From contig NZ_JACYFS010000008.1 in assembly GCF_014837145.1 (NCBI RefSeq), forward strand, positions 94,553 through 158,552: a stretch of DNA of 64,000 nucleotides, written 5' to 3'. The translations under genes and the position numbers were made by a program. The first letter of the stretch is position 1; each line of letters opens with the position of its first letter. Shown piece by piece: positions 8,175 through 17,066 of the stretch. The notes beneath the pieces were generated by a model. It did not search any database, was not told the DNA's origin, and saw nothing but the letters and a program-made list of their open reading frames with translations. The DNA is from Chryseobacterium caseinilyticum (GTDB taxonomy: Bacteria; Bacteroidota; Bacteroidia; Flavobacteriales; Weeksellaceae).

Positions 8175-9770
8175 ATGAAAAAAACGAAAACTTTAATGGG
8201 AGGGATCAAAGAAAACCTGCCTTCAGGTTTGGTGGTATTCCTCGTTGCACTGCCTCTTTGTCTTGGTATTGCATCAGCATCCGGAGCTCCTGCTCTTTCC
8301 GGAATTATCGCAGGTATTGTCGGCGGTATTATAGTTGGCTTTATCAGTAACTCCAATATATCAGTTTCAGGTCCTGCAGCAGGACTTACCACGATTGTCC
8401 TCAATGCCATTACAGATCTTGGTGCTTTTGATCTTTTTCTCTGTGCAGGTATTATTGCAGGAGTCATACAGCTCGTTCTTGGTTTCATGAGAGCAGGAAG
8501 CATTTCCAATTATTTTCCTAACAACGTTATTGAAGGAATGCTTGCAGCCATCGGAATTATCATTATCCTTAAGCAGCTTCCACACGCTGTTGGTTTCGAC
8601 AAAGATTTTGAAGGAAACGAAACCCTCTTTGATAAAGGCATCAATTTTAATTATTTTACGGAAGCTCTTTCGGCAATACAGCCTGGCGCAGTTTTAATCA
8701 CTTTGATTTCGGTGGGAATTTTAATATTATGGGACAAAATCCCTACACTCAAAAGACTGAAAATACTTCCGGCCGCCTTGGTGGCTGTAGCTGCCGGAAT
8801 CCTTATAAATGAATTCTTTAAAATGAGCGGCAGCAGCCTTACCATTGAAAAGCAGCATTTGGTTTCTCTACCCGTTCCTCAGAATCTTGCTGATTTTAAA
8901 AACCTGATTACTTTTCCGGATTTTTCCGGATTTACCAATTATAATGTCTGGCTTGCAGGTGCCACGATTGCTATTGTAGCTTCAATTGAAACATTGTTGT
9001 GCATAGAAGCATCTGACCGTCTTGATATGCAGAAAAGAATCACAGATACCAATCTTGAGCTCAAAGCACAGGGAATTGGAAATCTTGTAAGTTCATTCAT
9101 TGGTGGACTTCCGATGACTTCAGTTGTAGTGCGAAGTTCGGCAAATGCCAATGCAGGAGCTACCACCAAGGCATCTACAATTATTCATGGTGTGCTTCTT
9201 TTGATCTGTGTACTTTCGATTCCTATGGTTTTAAATAAAATTCCGCTGGCAACGCTTGCCGCAGTATTGATTATTGTAGGATACCGTCTGGCAAAACCAG
9301 CAACTTTCAAACATTTCTGGTCGCTGGGTAAATTCCAGTTCATTCCTTTTGTAGCAACGGTTGTAGCCATTGTATTCACCGATTTGCTGAAAGGAGTAGG
9401 AATTGGTCTGGCCATTTCCATTTTTTATATTCTGCAGGGAAATATGAAGCGTGCCTATTATTTAAGCAAAGAAAAACTGACCAATGCTGACGAAATCACC
9501 ATGAAGCTGGCAGAGGAAGTTTCTTTTCTGAATAAAGCTGCTATTAAAAAGACCTTAAAAAATATCAAACCCAATTCTAAAGTTATTTTTGACGCAAGAC
9601 AAACCGCATATATTGCTACAGACGTTCTTGAAATGATACAGGAATTTGCCAATGTGAGAGCCGTGGAAGAAGATATTGAGGTAGAATTATTAGGTTTTAA
9701 AACATCTTATAAAGATTATGAAACCGATGAAAATTCTCATATTGTGATTACGCATACAAGGGCGATGTAG
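8175..9770 (+). CDS. SulP-family anion transporter (probable bicarbonate/sulfate)
   Basis: A 531-residue inner-membrane transporter of the SulP/SLC26 family. It starts GGIKENLPSGLVVFLVALPL, the usual first helix, and continues with many hydrophobic segments including SVSGPAAGLTTIVLNAI, the conserved substrate-site region. A soluble tail from about residue 440 resembles a degenerate STAS domain. Marine and freshwater relatives such as BicA import bicarbonate with sodium, while others move sulfate. The carbonic anhydrase two genes upstream favours bicarbonate. IETLLCIEASDRLDMQKR also matches SulP proteins linked to carbonic anhydrase. Substrate remains an inference. Confidence 0.85.
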   Translation: MKKTKTLMGGIKENLPSGLVVFLVALPLCLGIASASGAPALSGIIAGIVGGIIVGFISNSNISVSGPAAGLTTIVLNAITDLGAFDLFLCAGIIAGVIQLVLGFMRAGSISNYFPNNVIEGMLAAIGIIIILKQLPHAVGFDKDFEGNETLFDKGINFNYFTEALSAIQPGAVLITLISVGILILWDKIPTLKRLKILPAALVAVAAGILINEFFKMSGSSLTIEKQHLVSLPVPQNLADFKNLITFPDFSGFTNYNVWLAGATIAIVASIETLLCIEASDRLDMQKRITDTNLELKAQGIGNLVSSFIGGLPMTSVVVRSSANANAGATTKASTIIHGVLLLICVLSIPMVLNKIPLATLAAVLIIVGYRLAKPATFKHFWSLGKFQFIPFVATVVAIVFTDLLKGVGIGLAISIFYILQGNMKRAYYLSKEKLTNADEITMKLAEEVSFLNKAAIKKTLKNIKPNSKVIFDARQTAYIATDVLEMIQEFANVRAVEEDIEVELLGFKTSYKDYETDENSHIVITHTRAM

Positions 9771-9777
9771 TGGTTTT

Positions 9778-9833
9778 GGATGTGTGATGCCGGATGTTTG
9801 GTGATTGATGTTCGATGATGGCTGATGATGAAA
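9778..9833 (+). repeat. Degenerate heptanucleotide array (nGATGnn type)
   Basis: Eight consecutive 7-nt units, mostly with GATG or TGAT at the same phase: GGATGTG, TGATGCC, GGATGTT, TGGTGAT, TGATGTT, CGATGAT, GGCTGAT, GATGAAA. It fills the gap between the SulP stop and the terminator at 9861. No protein is encoded. Confidence 0.6.
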
Positions 9834-9860
9834 ATTTTCGACCAGTAAAAATTTAAAGTA

Positions 9861-9897
9861 AAAAAGACTATTTCCGTTTTGTGAAAATGGTCTTTTT
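9861..9897. terminator. Bidirectional terminator between SulP and pth
   Basis: AAAAAGACTATTT-type left arm (9861-9873) pairs with the right arm at 9884-9897, with T-runs on both sides. It serves the two convergent genes and overlaps the pth stop codon region. Confidence 0.7.
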
Positions 9898-10460
9898 TAT
9901 TTTCCGTTGAATGCGGACATGGTATTTCCTATTCCTGCAAAAACAAATGACAGACATGCTTTTGAGAATTTTTCTATTCTTTCAGAGAGTTTTTCAGATT
10001 CTTCTGCATTCCAGGTTCCTAAAACGTAATCGACCTGCCTGCCTTCTGAAAACTCCGCAGAAATCCCGAATCTGAGGCGTGCGTAATTTTGCGTCTGCAG
10101 CTGTTCCTGAATGCTTTTAAGACCGTTGTGACCTGCATCAGAACCTTTCATTTTCATCCTCAGAGTTCCGAAAGGCAAAGCGAGATCATCGGTGACAACC
10201 AATACATTTTCCAGAGGAATATTTTCTTTCTGCATCCAGTATTTCACGGCATTTCCAGAGAGATTCATGTACGTATCAGGTTTAAGTACAAAGACTTTTC
10301 TGCCTTTGTATTTCCCTTCTGCCATCCATCCAAAATTGGTCGTATTGAATGGTGATTCCAAAGTTTCAGCGATTTTTTCTGCTACTTTAAAGCCAATGTT
10401 ATGGCGGGTGTTTTCGTATTCAGCTCCTTTATTTCCTAATCCTACGATAAGGTATTTCAT
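9897..10460 (-). CDS. pth: Peptidyl-tRNA hydrolase
   Basis: A 187-residue cytoplasmic enzyme that releases tRNA from peptidyl-tRNAs dropped by ribosomes. All family signatures are visible: GLGNKGAEYENTRHNIGF with Asn10 and catalytic His20, KPDTYMNLSGN with Asn66, VTDDLALPFG with the aspartate pair at 91-92, and GSDAGHNGLKSI (107-118). Length matches bacterial Pth. It is convergent with the SulP gene and shares a terminator with it. A -7 box TAATTTTG lies at 10474-10481 on the minus strand, 13 nt before the ATG. Confidence 0.96.
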   Translation of the reverse strand: MKYLIVGLGNKGAEYENTRHNIGFKVAEKIAETLESPFNTTNFGWMAEGKYKGRKVFVLKPDTYMNLSGNAVKYWMQKENIPLENVLVVTDDLALPFGTLRMKMKGSDAGHNGLKSIQEQLQTQNYARLRFGISAEFSEGRQVDYVLGTWNAEESEKLSERIEKFSKACLSFVFAGIGNTMSAFNGK

Positions 10461-10473
10461 TCTATTTTTTTTG

Positions 10474-10481
10474 CAAAATTA
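10474..10481 (-). promoter_or_regulatory. -7 promoter box TAATTTTG for pth
   Basis: The minus-strand text TAATTTTG fits TAnnTTTG and ends 13 nt before the pth ATG. No convincing -33 element is seen because the upstream terminator hairpin occupies that position. Confidence 0.4.
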
Positions 10482-10489
10482 AATTTTTA

Positions 10490-10525
10490 AAAATAAAAAA
10501 GCCCAATCTTCGGAAAGATCGGGCT
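10490..10525 (-). terminator. Rho-independent terminator of the lipoprotein gene at 10547
   Basis: An 11-bp stem (10500-10510 with 10515-10525) with a 4-nt loop. On the minus strand it reads AGCCCGATCTT then AAGATTGGGCT and is followed by a T-run. Confidence 0.85.
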
Positions 10526-10546
10526 GTATGTTTTGAAATTTTTCGC

Positions 10547-11488
10547 TTACTGTGGTTTGTAAATATAATTTATACCGAAACCTTGCGTCATATACGTTTG
10601 AGGATCATACGCATAATTGGTTGTAAACACCACTGGCGTAGGTATAGGCATCATCATATCTGTAATCGTTAATCTTCTTGGATTGTTGATAGAAAGACTG
10701 TGGCTTTTCTCATCATTCACTCTTGTAGAAAGCAAATGAGAAATTTTGTAGGCAAACGGCAACAAAGTGTGCGGGTTGATTTGGGTATCTAAAGTAAAGT
10801 ACTCATACTTATACTTTTCTGTAGGTGTACCAAACGTTCCTGCTGTGATTGTACCATAATCTCTTGTCACTGTAGCAATATTATCACCAGAATAAGCATA
10901 GTTTGAAATGGAATATAAAGTGTAATCGAAAGGCACTCCCGTAACTTCCTCACCATTTCTCATGGTAATTTTACTCAGTTTGTCGGTTCCCGTAGCATAT
11001 TCTAAGTTGTATATTTTTTTATACTTCTTGTCAATTACCCATGGTAAAGCAGGTACGGTACCTCCTGTAGGAATTTTCTTCACATAACTGATTCTGTTTT
11101 CTGAGATAATGGTTAATCTGCCACCAGCGCCATAAGTCAGCAATTGTGTGTAAGCAACACTGTCGGCATCCAAAGCACCGTCTTTATCTTCATCTAAAAA
11201 TCCGTAGAACGTAATTTTGCTCACTTTATCACCACTCCACATTAAATCTTTAACAGATCTTGTAGATTTTCCTTTGGTAAGAACTTTAGAAAGTAAAAGA
11301 CCGTTGTAACGGTATTCTGCGATGGTATCAGCATTTGTAATTTCTCTGAATAAAGACCGTGGCCCGATAAGACCAGAATTTTCGTTAAGGTCGATAAGCG
11401 GATTTCCCTCTTCGTCTACCAAATCCTTACAAGAATGTACAGAAGACAAACCTGCAACCAGCAATATAAAATAGAAAAGTTGTTTCAT
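10547..11488 (-). CDS. Lipoprotein of unknown function, paralogue of 17067-17963
   Basis: A 313-residue protein with a lipoprotein signal (lipobox GLSSVHSC, Cys20). No familiar domain is recognised. The body consists of beta-strand-like segments of the kind IxxYxYNGLLLSKV, KYxYEYFTL and NYAYDPQTY, reminiscent of YD/RHS-like strand repeats. It is clearly related to the lipoprotein at 17067: both have GPR-x-L near residue 45-55, INPxTxLP about 65 residues from the end, and a tyrosine-rich tail ending Y-IYK-plus-two. The two paralogues flank a SusC/SusD pair on the same strand. An outer-membrane role linked to that pair is possible. Own terminator downstream. Confidence 0.7.
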   Translation of the reverse strand: MKQLFYFILLVAGLSSVHSCKDLVDEEGNPLIDLNENSGLIGPRSLFREITNADTIAEYRYNGLLLSKVLTKGKSTRSVKDLMWSGDKVSKITFYGFLDEDKDGALDADSVAYTQLLTYGAGGRLTIISENRISYVKKIPTGGTVPALPWVIDKKYKKIYNLEYATGTDKLSKITMRNGEEVTGVPFDYTLYSISNYAYSGDNIATVTRDYGTITAGTFGTPTEKYKYEYFTLDTQINPHTLLPFAYKISHLLSTRVNDEKSHSLSINNPRRLTITDMMMPIPTPVVFTTNYAYDPQTYMTQGFGINYIYKPQ

Positions 11489-11643
11489 ATTAAATGAGAT
11501 TACTTATTTTTCCACAAATATAATTTTTTTTTACATAAGAAACACTTTCTTATTCAGATTGTCACAAAATAATATCGAAAATTTAAAGAATTTTGGATAT
11601 AAGTGCAATAATTAATTCAAAATGTTTAAAAAAAATTATCTAA

Positions 11644-11677
11644 TCAAAAAAAGAGACTGCTTTCCAGACAGTCTCTT
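11644..11677 (-). terminator. Terminator of the SusC/SusD operon
   Basis: Stem AAGAGACTG (11651-11659) pairs with CAGTCTCTT (11669-11677). On the minus strand it is followed by a run of T, immediately after the susD stop. Confidence 0.85.
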
Positions 11678-11702
11678 CAATAATCAATTTATGTAAAAGT
11701 TT

Positions 11703-13355
11703 TTAATAAGCAGGATTCTGCGGAAAGTTTTTATTTTGATTTAAATCTAAAACCGTTTGAGGAATTGGTCTCAGTATCTTCAGATTACCGCCATTTCCGT
11801 TAAACTGAGATGCACTGGTAATTTTATAATTATACTGAACAGCTCTGGCAACCAAAGTTCCGGTACGTTTCAGGTCAAACCATCTGTTGTATTCTCCCAG
11901 CATTTCTCTTCCTCTTTCATCAAGAATATAGCTGATGTTGAATTCTGCAGGTGTCGCAGCGGTAACGCCCGCTCTTGCTCTTACAGCATTCAATCTTGTG
12001 AGACCCATTCCTGGATTTCCAGCTTTTAAATAAGCTTCAGCTGCAATCAGATAAGTATCAGACAATCTGGAAATGATAATATCTCTTGTACTTACCGGCC
12101 CCGTGCTTGCTGGTGTCGTCAAAGCAGGATCATCAAACTTCTTCACAGGAATCGTCTGATAATCTAAGTTTTTAACTAAAGTATAAGCCGCATCATACGT
12201 TCCTTTGTCATGATAAGTAAAACCTGTTGCCAATTTTGAAGCATTAGCAGTCATCCACGCAGTTTTATCCGCTGCAGTGTACCATGTTGGCTCATAAAAA
12301 TGTTTGATTTTAAGTGTTGATTTATCTGCGACACGGAAGAAGTCGTAATATTTCTCGTAAACCACATTCATAAAAGTAGCTTCCCATCTTAAATCGCCTT
12401 GTTTAAACAGATCAATTGCATATTTTGTCGGACAGAGATTGTAACTTCTTAAAGGTGCATTTCCATTAGTTTCAGCTCCACCAAGATAAGAACTATAATA
12501 GTAAAACTGTTTGTTTCCTAAAGTAGTGGGCGATGTGGAGGTTGATGCCAAATCGTACTGTACCGAAAAAATCGTTTCCGGACCCAGTTCAGTTGCATTT
12601 CCGGGAGAGAACATTTGTGCCGGAGTCATTGTTAATGCCTGTCCGGCAATCGCTGCATCAGCATAAGTAGCTGCTGTTGCAAAATCTGAAGGTAAACCAA
12701 AAGTTTCATATCCTCTGGTAAGATACACTTTGGCTAAAAGATCATTGACTGCTTTTTTATTCACTCTTCCGCTGGTAGCATAAGTGTTTGTGGTGACAGC
12801 AGCCAGAGACGCCTCTAATTCTTTAATAATATAGGCATAAACTTCCTGTGCCGTATTTCGGTTAAACTGTAAAACAGGTGTTACAAAATTTTCTTCTACA
12901 ATTGGAACCCCTCCATAAGTCTGTACCATCAGAAAATAAGCATTGGCTCTCAAAAATCTTGCCTCTCCAACCATTGCAGGTACAGAAGGTGTCTGCTCTG
13001 TAAGTGTAGAATAATAAACGGTCTTATTTACGGACTGAATCAACTGATAACAGGACATATACAACTGATCTACTCCTTCAGAAGCAGGGATAAGTTGCGT
13101 ATATTGACTTAAACCCGCTGGCTCCGGAGTTCTTCCTTCTGCATACATATCGGTGCCGGCTACAAAAAGCCATGGATCACCTCCATAAATCCCTTTCAGC
13201 CAGGCATAGTTGGAATTTACAAGAAGCTGATATCCTGCAGCTGTTCTGAAAGCTTCGTCAGCAGGGGCAAACGCCAAACTTTCTTCTTCAATATAGTCAC
13301 TGCACGAATTGAAAAGTGAAGTGGCAAAAACTAAAGTTAATATTATTTTTTTCAT
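11703..13355 (-). CDS. susD: SusD/RagB-family nutrient-binding lipoprotein
   Basis: A 550-residue outer-membrane lipoprotein (lipobox SLFNSCSDY, Cys18) that forms the lid over a SusC channel and captures nutrient. SusD hallmarks include an early SusD-like helical region (AFRTAAGYQLLVNSNYAWLKG), GEARFLRANAYFLMVQTYGGVPIV (about 130-155), and a C-terminal RLSDTYLIAAEAYLKAGN with LDERGREMLGEYNRWFDLKRTG, followed by LRPIPQTVLDLNQN. It lies 11 bp downstream of susC. The substrate cannot be told: no glycoside hydrolase, peptidase or sulfatase is adjacent, only two paralogous lipoproteins. Confidence 0.93.
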   Translation of the reverse strand: MKKIILTLVFATSLFNSCSDYIEEESLAFAPADEAFRTAAGYQLLVNSNYAWLKGIYGGDPWLFVAGTDMYAEGRTPEPAGLSQYTQLIPASEGVDQLYMSCYQLIQSVNKTVYYSTLTEQTPSVPAMVGEARFLRANAYFLMVQTYGGVPIVEENFVTPVLQFNRNTAQEVYAYIIKELEASLAAVTTNTYATSGRVNKKAVNDLLAKVYLTRGYETFGLPSDFATAATYADAAIAGQALTMTPAQMFSPGNATELGPETIFSVQYDLASTSTSPTTLGNKQFYYYSSYLGGAETNGNAPLRSYNLCPTKYAIDLFKQGDLRWEATFMNVVYEKYYDFFRVADKSTLKIKHFYEPTWYTAADKTAWMTANASKLATGFTYHDKGTYDAAYTLVKNLDYQTIPVKKFDDPALTTPASTGPVSTRDIIISRLSDTYLIAAEAYLKAGNPGMGLTRLNAVRARAGVTAATPAEFNISYILDERGREMLGEYNRWFDLKRTGTLVARAVQYNYKITSASQFNGNGGNLKILRPIPQTVLDLNQNKNFPQNPAY

Positions 13356-13366
13356 GATTTTTTTAA

Positions 13367-16300
13367 TTAAAATTTAGCACTTAATCCCAATTGAGTTGTT
13401 ATAGCAGCAGGTCTGTTGATGCCCATATTGGCAGCTGCCCATTCCGGATCGTATCCGTCGAATTTTGTAAATACGAACGGGTCTAAAACGTTTACGTAAA
13501 CTCTCAGACTGCTCATTTTTATTCTTTTAAGGAAATCTGTATCAAACGTATAACCTAAAGAGATATTTTTCACTTTTGTAAAAGATGCATCTCTGTAATA
13601 TCCAAAACCAGTTCCCCAAAAAGCTCCTGCTCCAGTTCCTACAGGTCCCGGTCTTGGGTTGCTGTTATTGGCATTTGATGCTAAACCAGCACTGTTGGTT
13701 GGTACAAAATATTCCATTGCCATTTTTTGGCGGCCTCTGTCTGAAACGTCAGCAAAGTTTTGGTGGAAAGTACTCAAAACGGTTTGTCCCTGACTTGTAA
13801 TAACTGAGAAATTGAAATCAAATTTCCCTACAGTAAGCCTCGAGTAAAAACTCCCCTGCCATTTTGGTACAGCACTGCCGATTACCGTTCTGTCGTTGGC
13901 ATTAAATTTCCCGTCACCGTTGAGATCTTTTGGCCTTGCCTGTCCCGGAGCCATCCCGTAAGCTGCTGCCTGAGCCGCTTCACTTTCCTGCCAAACCCCA
14001 TCAAAAACATAGTTGTAATTAGGATTTAAACTTGATCCTAAAATCAAATTGTTCCCAATATCACTCACTTTATCCTGACCATAAATTGATTCTAATCTAT
14101 TGACGTTTTTAGTAAAAGTAAATGTCGTTTCCCAGTTTACAAGGCTGCTTTTAATGTTTTTAGTAGTTAATAAAACCTCAACACCTTTGTTACTGACAGA
14201 TCCTACATTGGCATAAGTTATTTTATGTCCAACTTCTGCAGGTGGCTGCTGTCTGTAGATCAAATTTTCAGAAAGTCTGTCATAGACATCAACGGTACCT
14301 GTAATTCTGTTTTTCAGGAAGCCGAAATCTATTCCAAAATTTAATTCTCTTGTTTTTTCCCATGTCAAATTAGGGTTAGAAAGACTTGATGTCTGCAATC
14401 CCGGAACCAATGTACTGCTATTGGCATAAAATGTCTGCTGATCAAGAAGCGCTAATGACTGGTATGGAGCAACATTGTCATTCCCAGTGTAACCAATACT
14501 TGCCCTTAATTTTAAATCAGAAACAGCTTTGACATTTTCAAGGAAAGATTCTTTTTTAATTTTCCAGCCTAGAGCTAATGAAGGGAAAACCGTCCATTTA
14601 TTTTCTGAAGACAAAACTGATGATCCGTCCCATCTTGAAGACGCTGTCAGCAAATATTTATCCCGAAATCCGTAGTTCACTCTCACTGCATAAGAATTCA
14701 ATGTTCTTTTCATGTAAGGCGGAGTAAGTGCAGGATCTCTTAACTGGAAACTCGTTGGGGAACCAAATCCATTGCTGTAGATACCCATGTCGAAAGGCAT
14801 TCCGTTGGCATAAGAGTAGAAAAACTCGTCGGTATTGGAGTATAAACTCTGTAACAATAAAACACTTACGTCGTGAGTATCATTAAAGGTATGCTTTAGA
14901 TCAATCTGATTATCCCAGGTATAATTAAAATTTTCATTTTTTGCTACTGATGCTGAATTTTTGTTATTAAGTGCAATTCCGGCATTGGTCTGCACGCCAT
15001 TAGAAATCCCAAAAGTATTATTGGCAAAACCTCCGGAGAATGTGGTCTTAAATGACAGCCATTTTTTTGGCTGATACTGGAAAAATACATTACCCAAAGC
15101 CTGCCAGATTCTTTCTGTCTGTCTTGAATTTGCAATTTCAAGCAAAGGGTTTATTGTACTCGTTTTATTGATTGCCCAGCTACCATCTGGATAAGTAAGT
15201 TTTCCCGGAAGCAAAAACAATTGACCTTCAATATCATTCCCCTGTGCATCAACTGCATAAGGAGAAATCAATGGACTGAAACTGAATGCAGACCTCATCG
15301 CCAAATCACTTCCGTACTCTGTAATCGTTCTTGCAACCGTTAAGTTGGCACCTGTAGAAAACTTACTGTTAATTTTATGGTTTAAACCTAATTTGAAAGT
15401 GTATTTATCGTTTGAATCGTTATCAATGATTCCATCATTTCCCTGAGCTCCAAAAGATAGATTATAGCCTAAACCACCTTCTGATCTTCCGGAAATATTA
15501 ACGTAATGATTTTGCATCGCTCCGGGTTGCAAAACCGCATCGTACCAATCGAAGTTATAACCGTTGTTGGCTCTCTGCACCAAAAGCGGACTTTGATTTC
15601 CTGCCAAAGTCGCCAATGCTGCCGGAGTCTGGGTGTTTGGAGTTGCGCTCAAATAAGCTGCCTGATGAAAATTCCACCATTCAGAACCACTCATCATTTT
15701 TGGAAGACGTGCCGCAGTTCTTATACCGTAAGATGTTTCCAGTGAAACATTGATTCCTCCTTTTGCTGTCGCTCCGTTTTTTGTGGTTACCAAAACAACA
15801 CCACTCGCACCCCTGGAACCATAGATTGCCGCTGAAGATGCATCTTTCAAAACATCCAGTCTGGCAATATCCTGAGGATTCAGAAAGTCTATGTTATCTG
15901 TGGGAACGCCGTCTACAACGTACAAAGGGTTTCCTGAAGAAATCAGAGAGTTGTTTCCTCTGATGGTCATTTTAAAACCATCACCCACTCTTCCTGAGTT
16001 TGCAGATATATTCACACCCGCCATACTTCCCTGGATCGCTTCCAGCGGGCTGGTTGTATTTCTTTCTACAATTTTATCAGCACTCAGCGTGTTCACTGAG
16101 CCTGTAAGATCAGTCTTTTTTACAGATCCGTAGCCTACGATTACTACCTGTTCAATGTTTTTTGTCTTATCTTCCTGAAGTGGAATTGCTATAAAACTGC
16201 GGTTATCAACCGGAATTGTTTGAGTTTGAAACCCATCAGTAGTTACAGAAAGTGATGACTGGTCTTTTAAAAGCGTAATGATGAAATTACCTTCTGCATC

Positions 16301-16492
16301 TGTGGTTGCAGTGTTTTCGGTTCCTTCTTCTTTCACCGTCACATTTGGCATTGCTGCCTGTTTGTCGTTTGTGATTTTGCCGCTTACCTCTTTGCCTTGC
16401 TGCGCAAATACTACTGCAGAAGAAAAAAGAAACAAAACAGCAAGCTTCTTGCGAACCAGAACGCCGGATCCTGTTAGTTTTTCAAATGACAT
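13367..16492 (-). CDS. susC: SusC/RagA-family TonB-dependent outer-membrane transporter
   Basis: A 1041-residue outer-membrane active transporter powered by TonB. After a signal peptide (about 12-31, ending VVFAQQ) comes a carboxypeptidase-D-like domain (about 34-110, VSGKITNDKQAAMPNVTVKE), then a TonB-box-like EQVVIVGYGSVKKTDLTGSV that typifies SusC proteins, a plug domain (MTIRGNNSLISSGNPLYVVDG, YGSRGASGVVLVTTKNG), and a 22-strand barrel ending in FNFSVITSQG and TQLGLSAKF. Terminal Phe is usual for barrel assembly. It is first in an operon with susD. A promoter with -33 and -7 boxes is seen at 16685-16715, leaving a leader of about 180 nt. Confidence 0.95.
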   Translation of the reverse strand: MSFEKLTGSGVLVRKKLAVLFLFSSAVVFAQQGKEVSGKITNDKQAAMPNVTVKEEGTENTATTDAEGNFIITLLKDQSSLSVTTDGFQTQTIPVDNRSFIAIPLQEDKTKNIEQVVIVGYGSVKKTDLTGSVNTLSADKIVERNTTSPLEAIQGSMAGVNISANSGRVGDGFKMTIRGNNSLISSGNPLYVVDGVPTDNIDFLNPQDIARLDVLKDASSAAIYGSRGASGVVLVTTKNGATAKGGINVSLETSYGIRTAARLPKMMSGSEWWNFHQAAYLSATPNTQTPAALATLAGNQSPLLVQRANNGYNFDWYDAVLQPGAMQNHYVNISGRSEGGLGYNLSFGAQGNDGIIDNDSNDKYTFKLGLNHKINSKFSTGANLTVARTITEYGSDLAMRSAFSFSPLISPYAVDAQGNDIEGQLFLLPGKLTYPDGSWAINKTSTINPLLEIANSRQTERIWQALGNVFFQYQPKKWLSFKTTFSGGFANNTFGISNGVQTNAGIALNNKNSASVAKNENFNYTWDNQIDLKHTFNDTHDVSVLLLQSLYSNTDEFFYSYANGMPFDMGIYSNGFGSPTSFQLRDPALTPPYMKRTLNSYAVRVNYGFRDKYLLTASSRWDGSSVLSSENKWTVFPSLALGWKIKKESFLENVKAVSDLKLRASIGYTGNDNVAPYQSLALLDQQTFYANSSTLVPGLQTSSLSNPNLTWEKTRELNFGIDFGFLKNRITGTVDVYDRLSENLIYRQQPPAEVGHKITYANVGSVSNKGVEVLLTTKNIKSSLVNWETTFTFTKNVNRLESIYGQDKVSDIGNNLILGSSLNPNYNYVFDGVWQESEAAQAAAYGMAPGQARPKDLNGDGKFNANDRTVIGSAVPKWQGSFYSRLTVGKFDFNFSVITSQGQTVLSTFHQNFADVSDRGRQKMAMEYFVPTNSAGLASNANNSNPRPGPVGTGAGAFWGTGFGYYRDASFTKVKNISLGYTFDTDFLKRIKMSSLRVYVNVLDPFVFTKFDGYDPEWAAANMGINRPAAITTQLGLSAKF

Positions 16493-16684
16493 AATTGATT
16501 AGAGTTTTTTGTGAGTTAAAATTTGCTGTTTCGATAAGTAATTTGAGCTTAGCTACTTCACAAATTTCTTATCTTAAAAATCACTAAAAAATTGATGCGT
16601 AATCGATTGCACGTTTCGCTCAATTTTTCCGTTTTCTATATTAACCTTTTTTTAATATAATCTTAATTTTTTTTAACATTAAGG

Positions 16685-16715
16685 CAAAAATATTTTTTAG
16701 AAAACTGATTATCAA
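16685..16715 (-). promoter_or_regulatory. Promoter of the susC-susD operon
   Basis: On the minus strand: TTG (16713-16715), a 20-nt spacer, then TATTTTTG (16685-16692), a good match to the Bacteroidota promoter. The 5' leader before ATG 16492 would be about 180 nt. Confidence 0.5.
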
Positions 16716-16924
16716 TAATTTATTCTGATATAAAATTTTGAATAAAACATGATTTTTATCATTTATTCGTTAAATTAATATCAAAAAAATTCCCGAAAAG
16801 TAGTGCAACCTCATCATTTTTTTATCGATTGTGAAAAATACAATTAACAAAATTTTCAAAATTTTAACGAAAAATACTTGTTATTATCTTTGTAAAAAAC
16901 TCAAAAATGCTTCCTTAAAAAGCA
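16716..16924. other. AT-rich intergenic stretch without a gene
   Basis: Between the susC promoter and the terminator of the next lipoprotein. I see only AT-rich sequence with an isolated TATCTTTG at 16885-16892 on the plus strand. The open frame at 16831-17049 is low-complexity and runs through hairpins, so it is not called. Confidence 0.5.
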
Positions 16925-16955
16925 ATAAAAAAAACTGCCTTTACCAGACAGTTTT
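16925..16955 (-). terminator. Terminator downstream of the lipoprotein at 17067
   Basis: AAAACTG (16931-16937) pairs with CAGTTTT (16949-16955). On the minus strand the stem is followed by a long T-run. Confidence 0.65.
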
Positions 16956-16990
16956 ACGAATAAATATGTGTATTATTTTTTCTAAAATTC

Positions 16991-17037
16991 AGTTAAATCA
17001 CATTCGGTTTTTGAAAAACGATGGACGTGATTTAACT
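16991..17037. repeat. Nested perfect inverted repeat
   Basis: Outer arms AGTTAAATCAC (16991-17001) and GTGATTTAACT (17027-17037) are perfectly complementary over 11 bp. The 25-nt loop contains its own palindrome GTTTTTGAAAAAC (about 17007-17019). It lies just after the stop of the lipoprotein at 17067, upstream of that gene's terminator. Confidence 0.6.
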
Positions 17038-17066
17038 CAACTAATTTAATTTTTTATAAAAATTAT

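Noticed and set aside
8090..8350. Plus-strand open frame overlapping the start of the SulP gene
   Set aside because: It is a shadow frame of the SulP coding sequence, Arg/Ser/Cys-rich, and begins inside the hairpin at 8069-8098.
16831..17049. Plus-strand open frame of 72 residues
   Set aside because: It is Lys/Asn/Ile-rich low-complexity sequence that crosses a terminator stem and a perfect inverted repeat, with no family resemblance.
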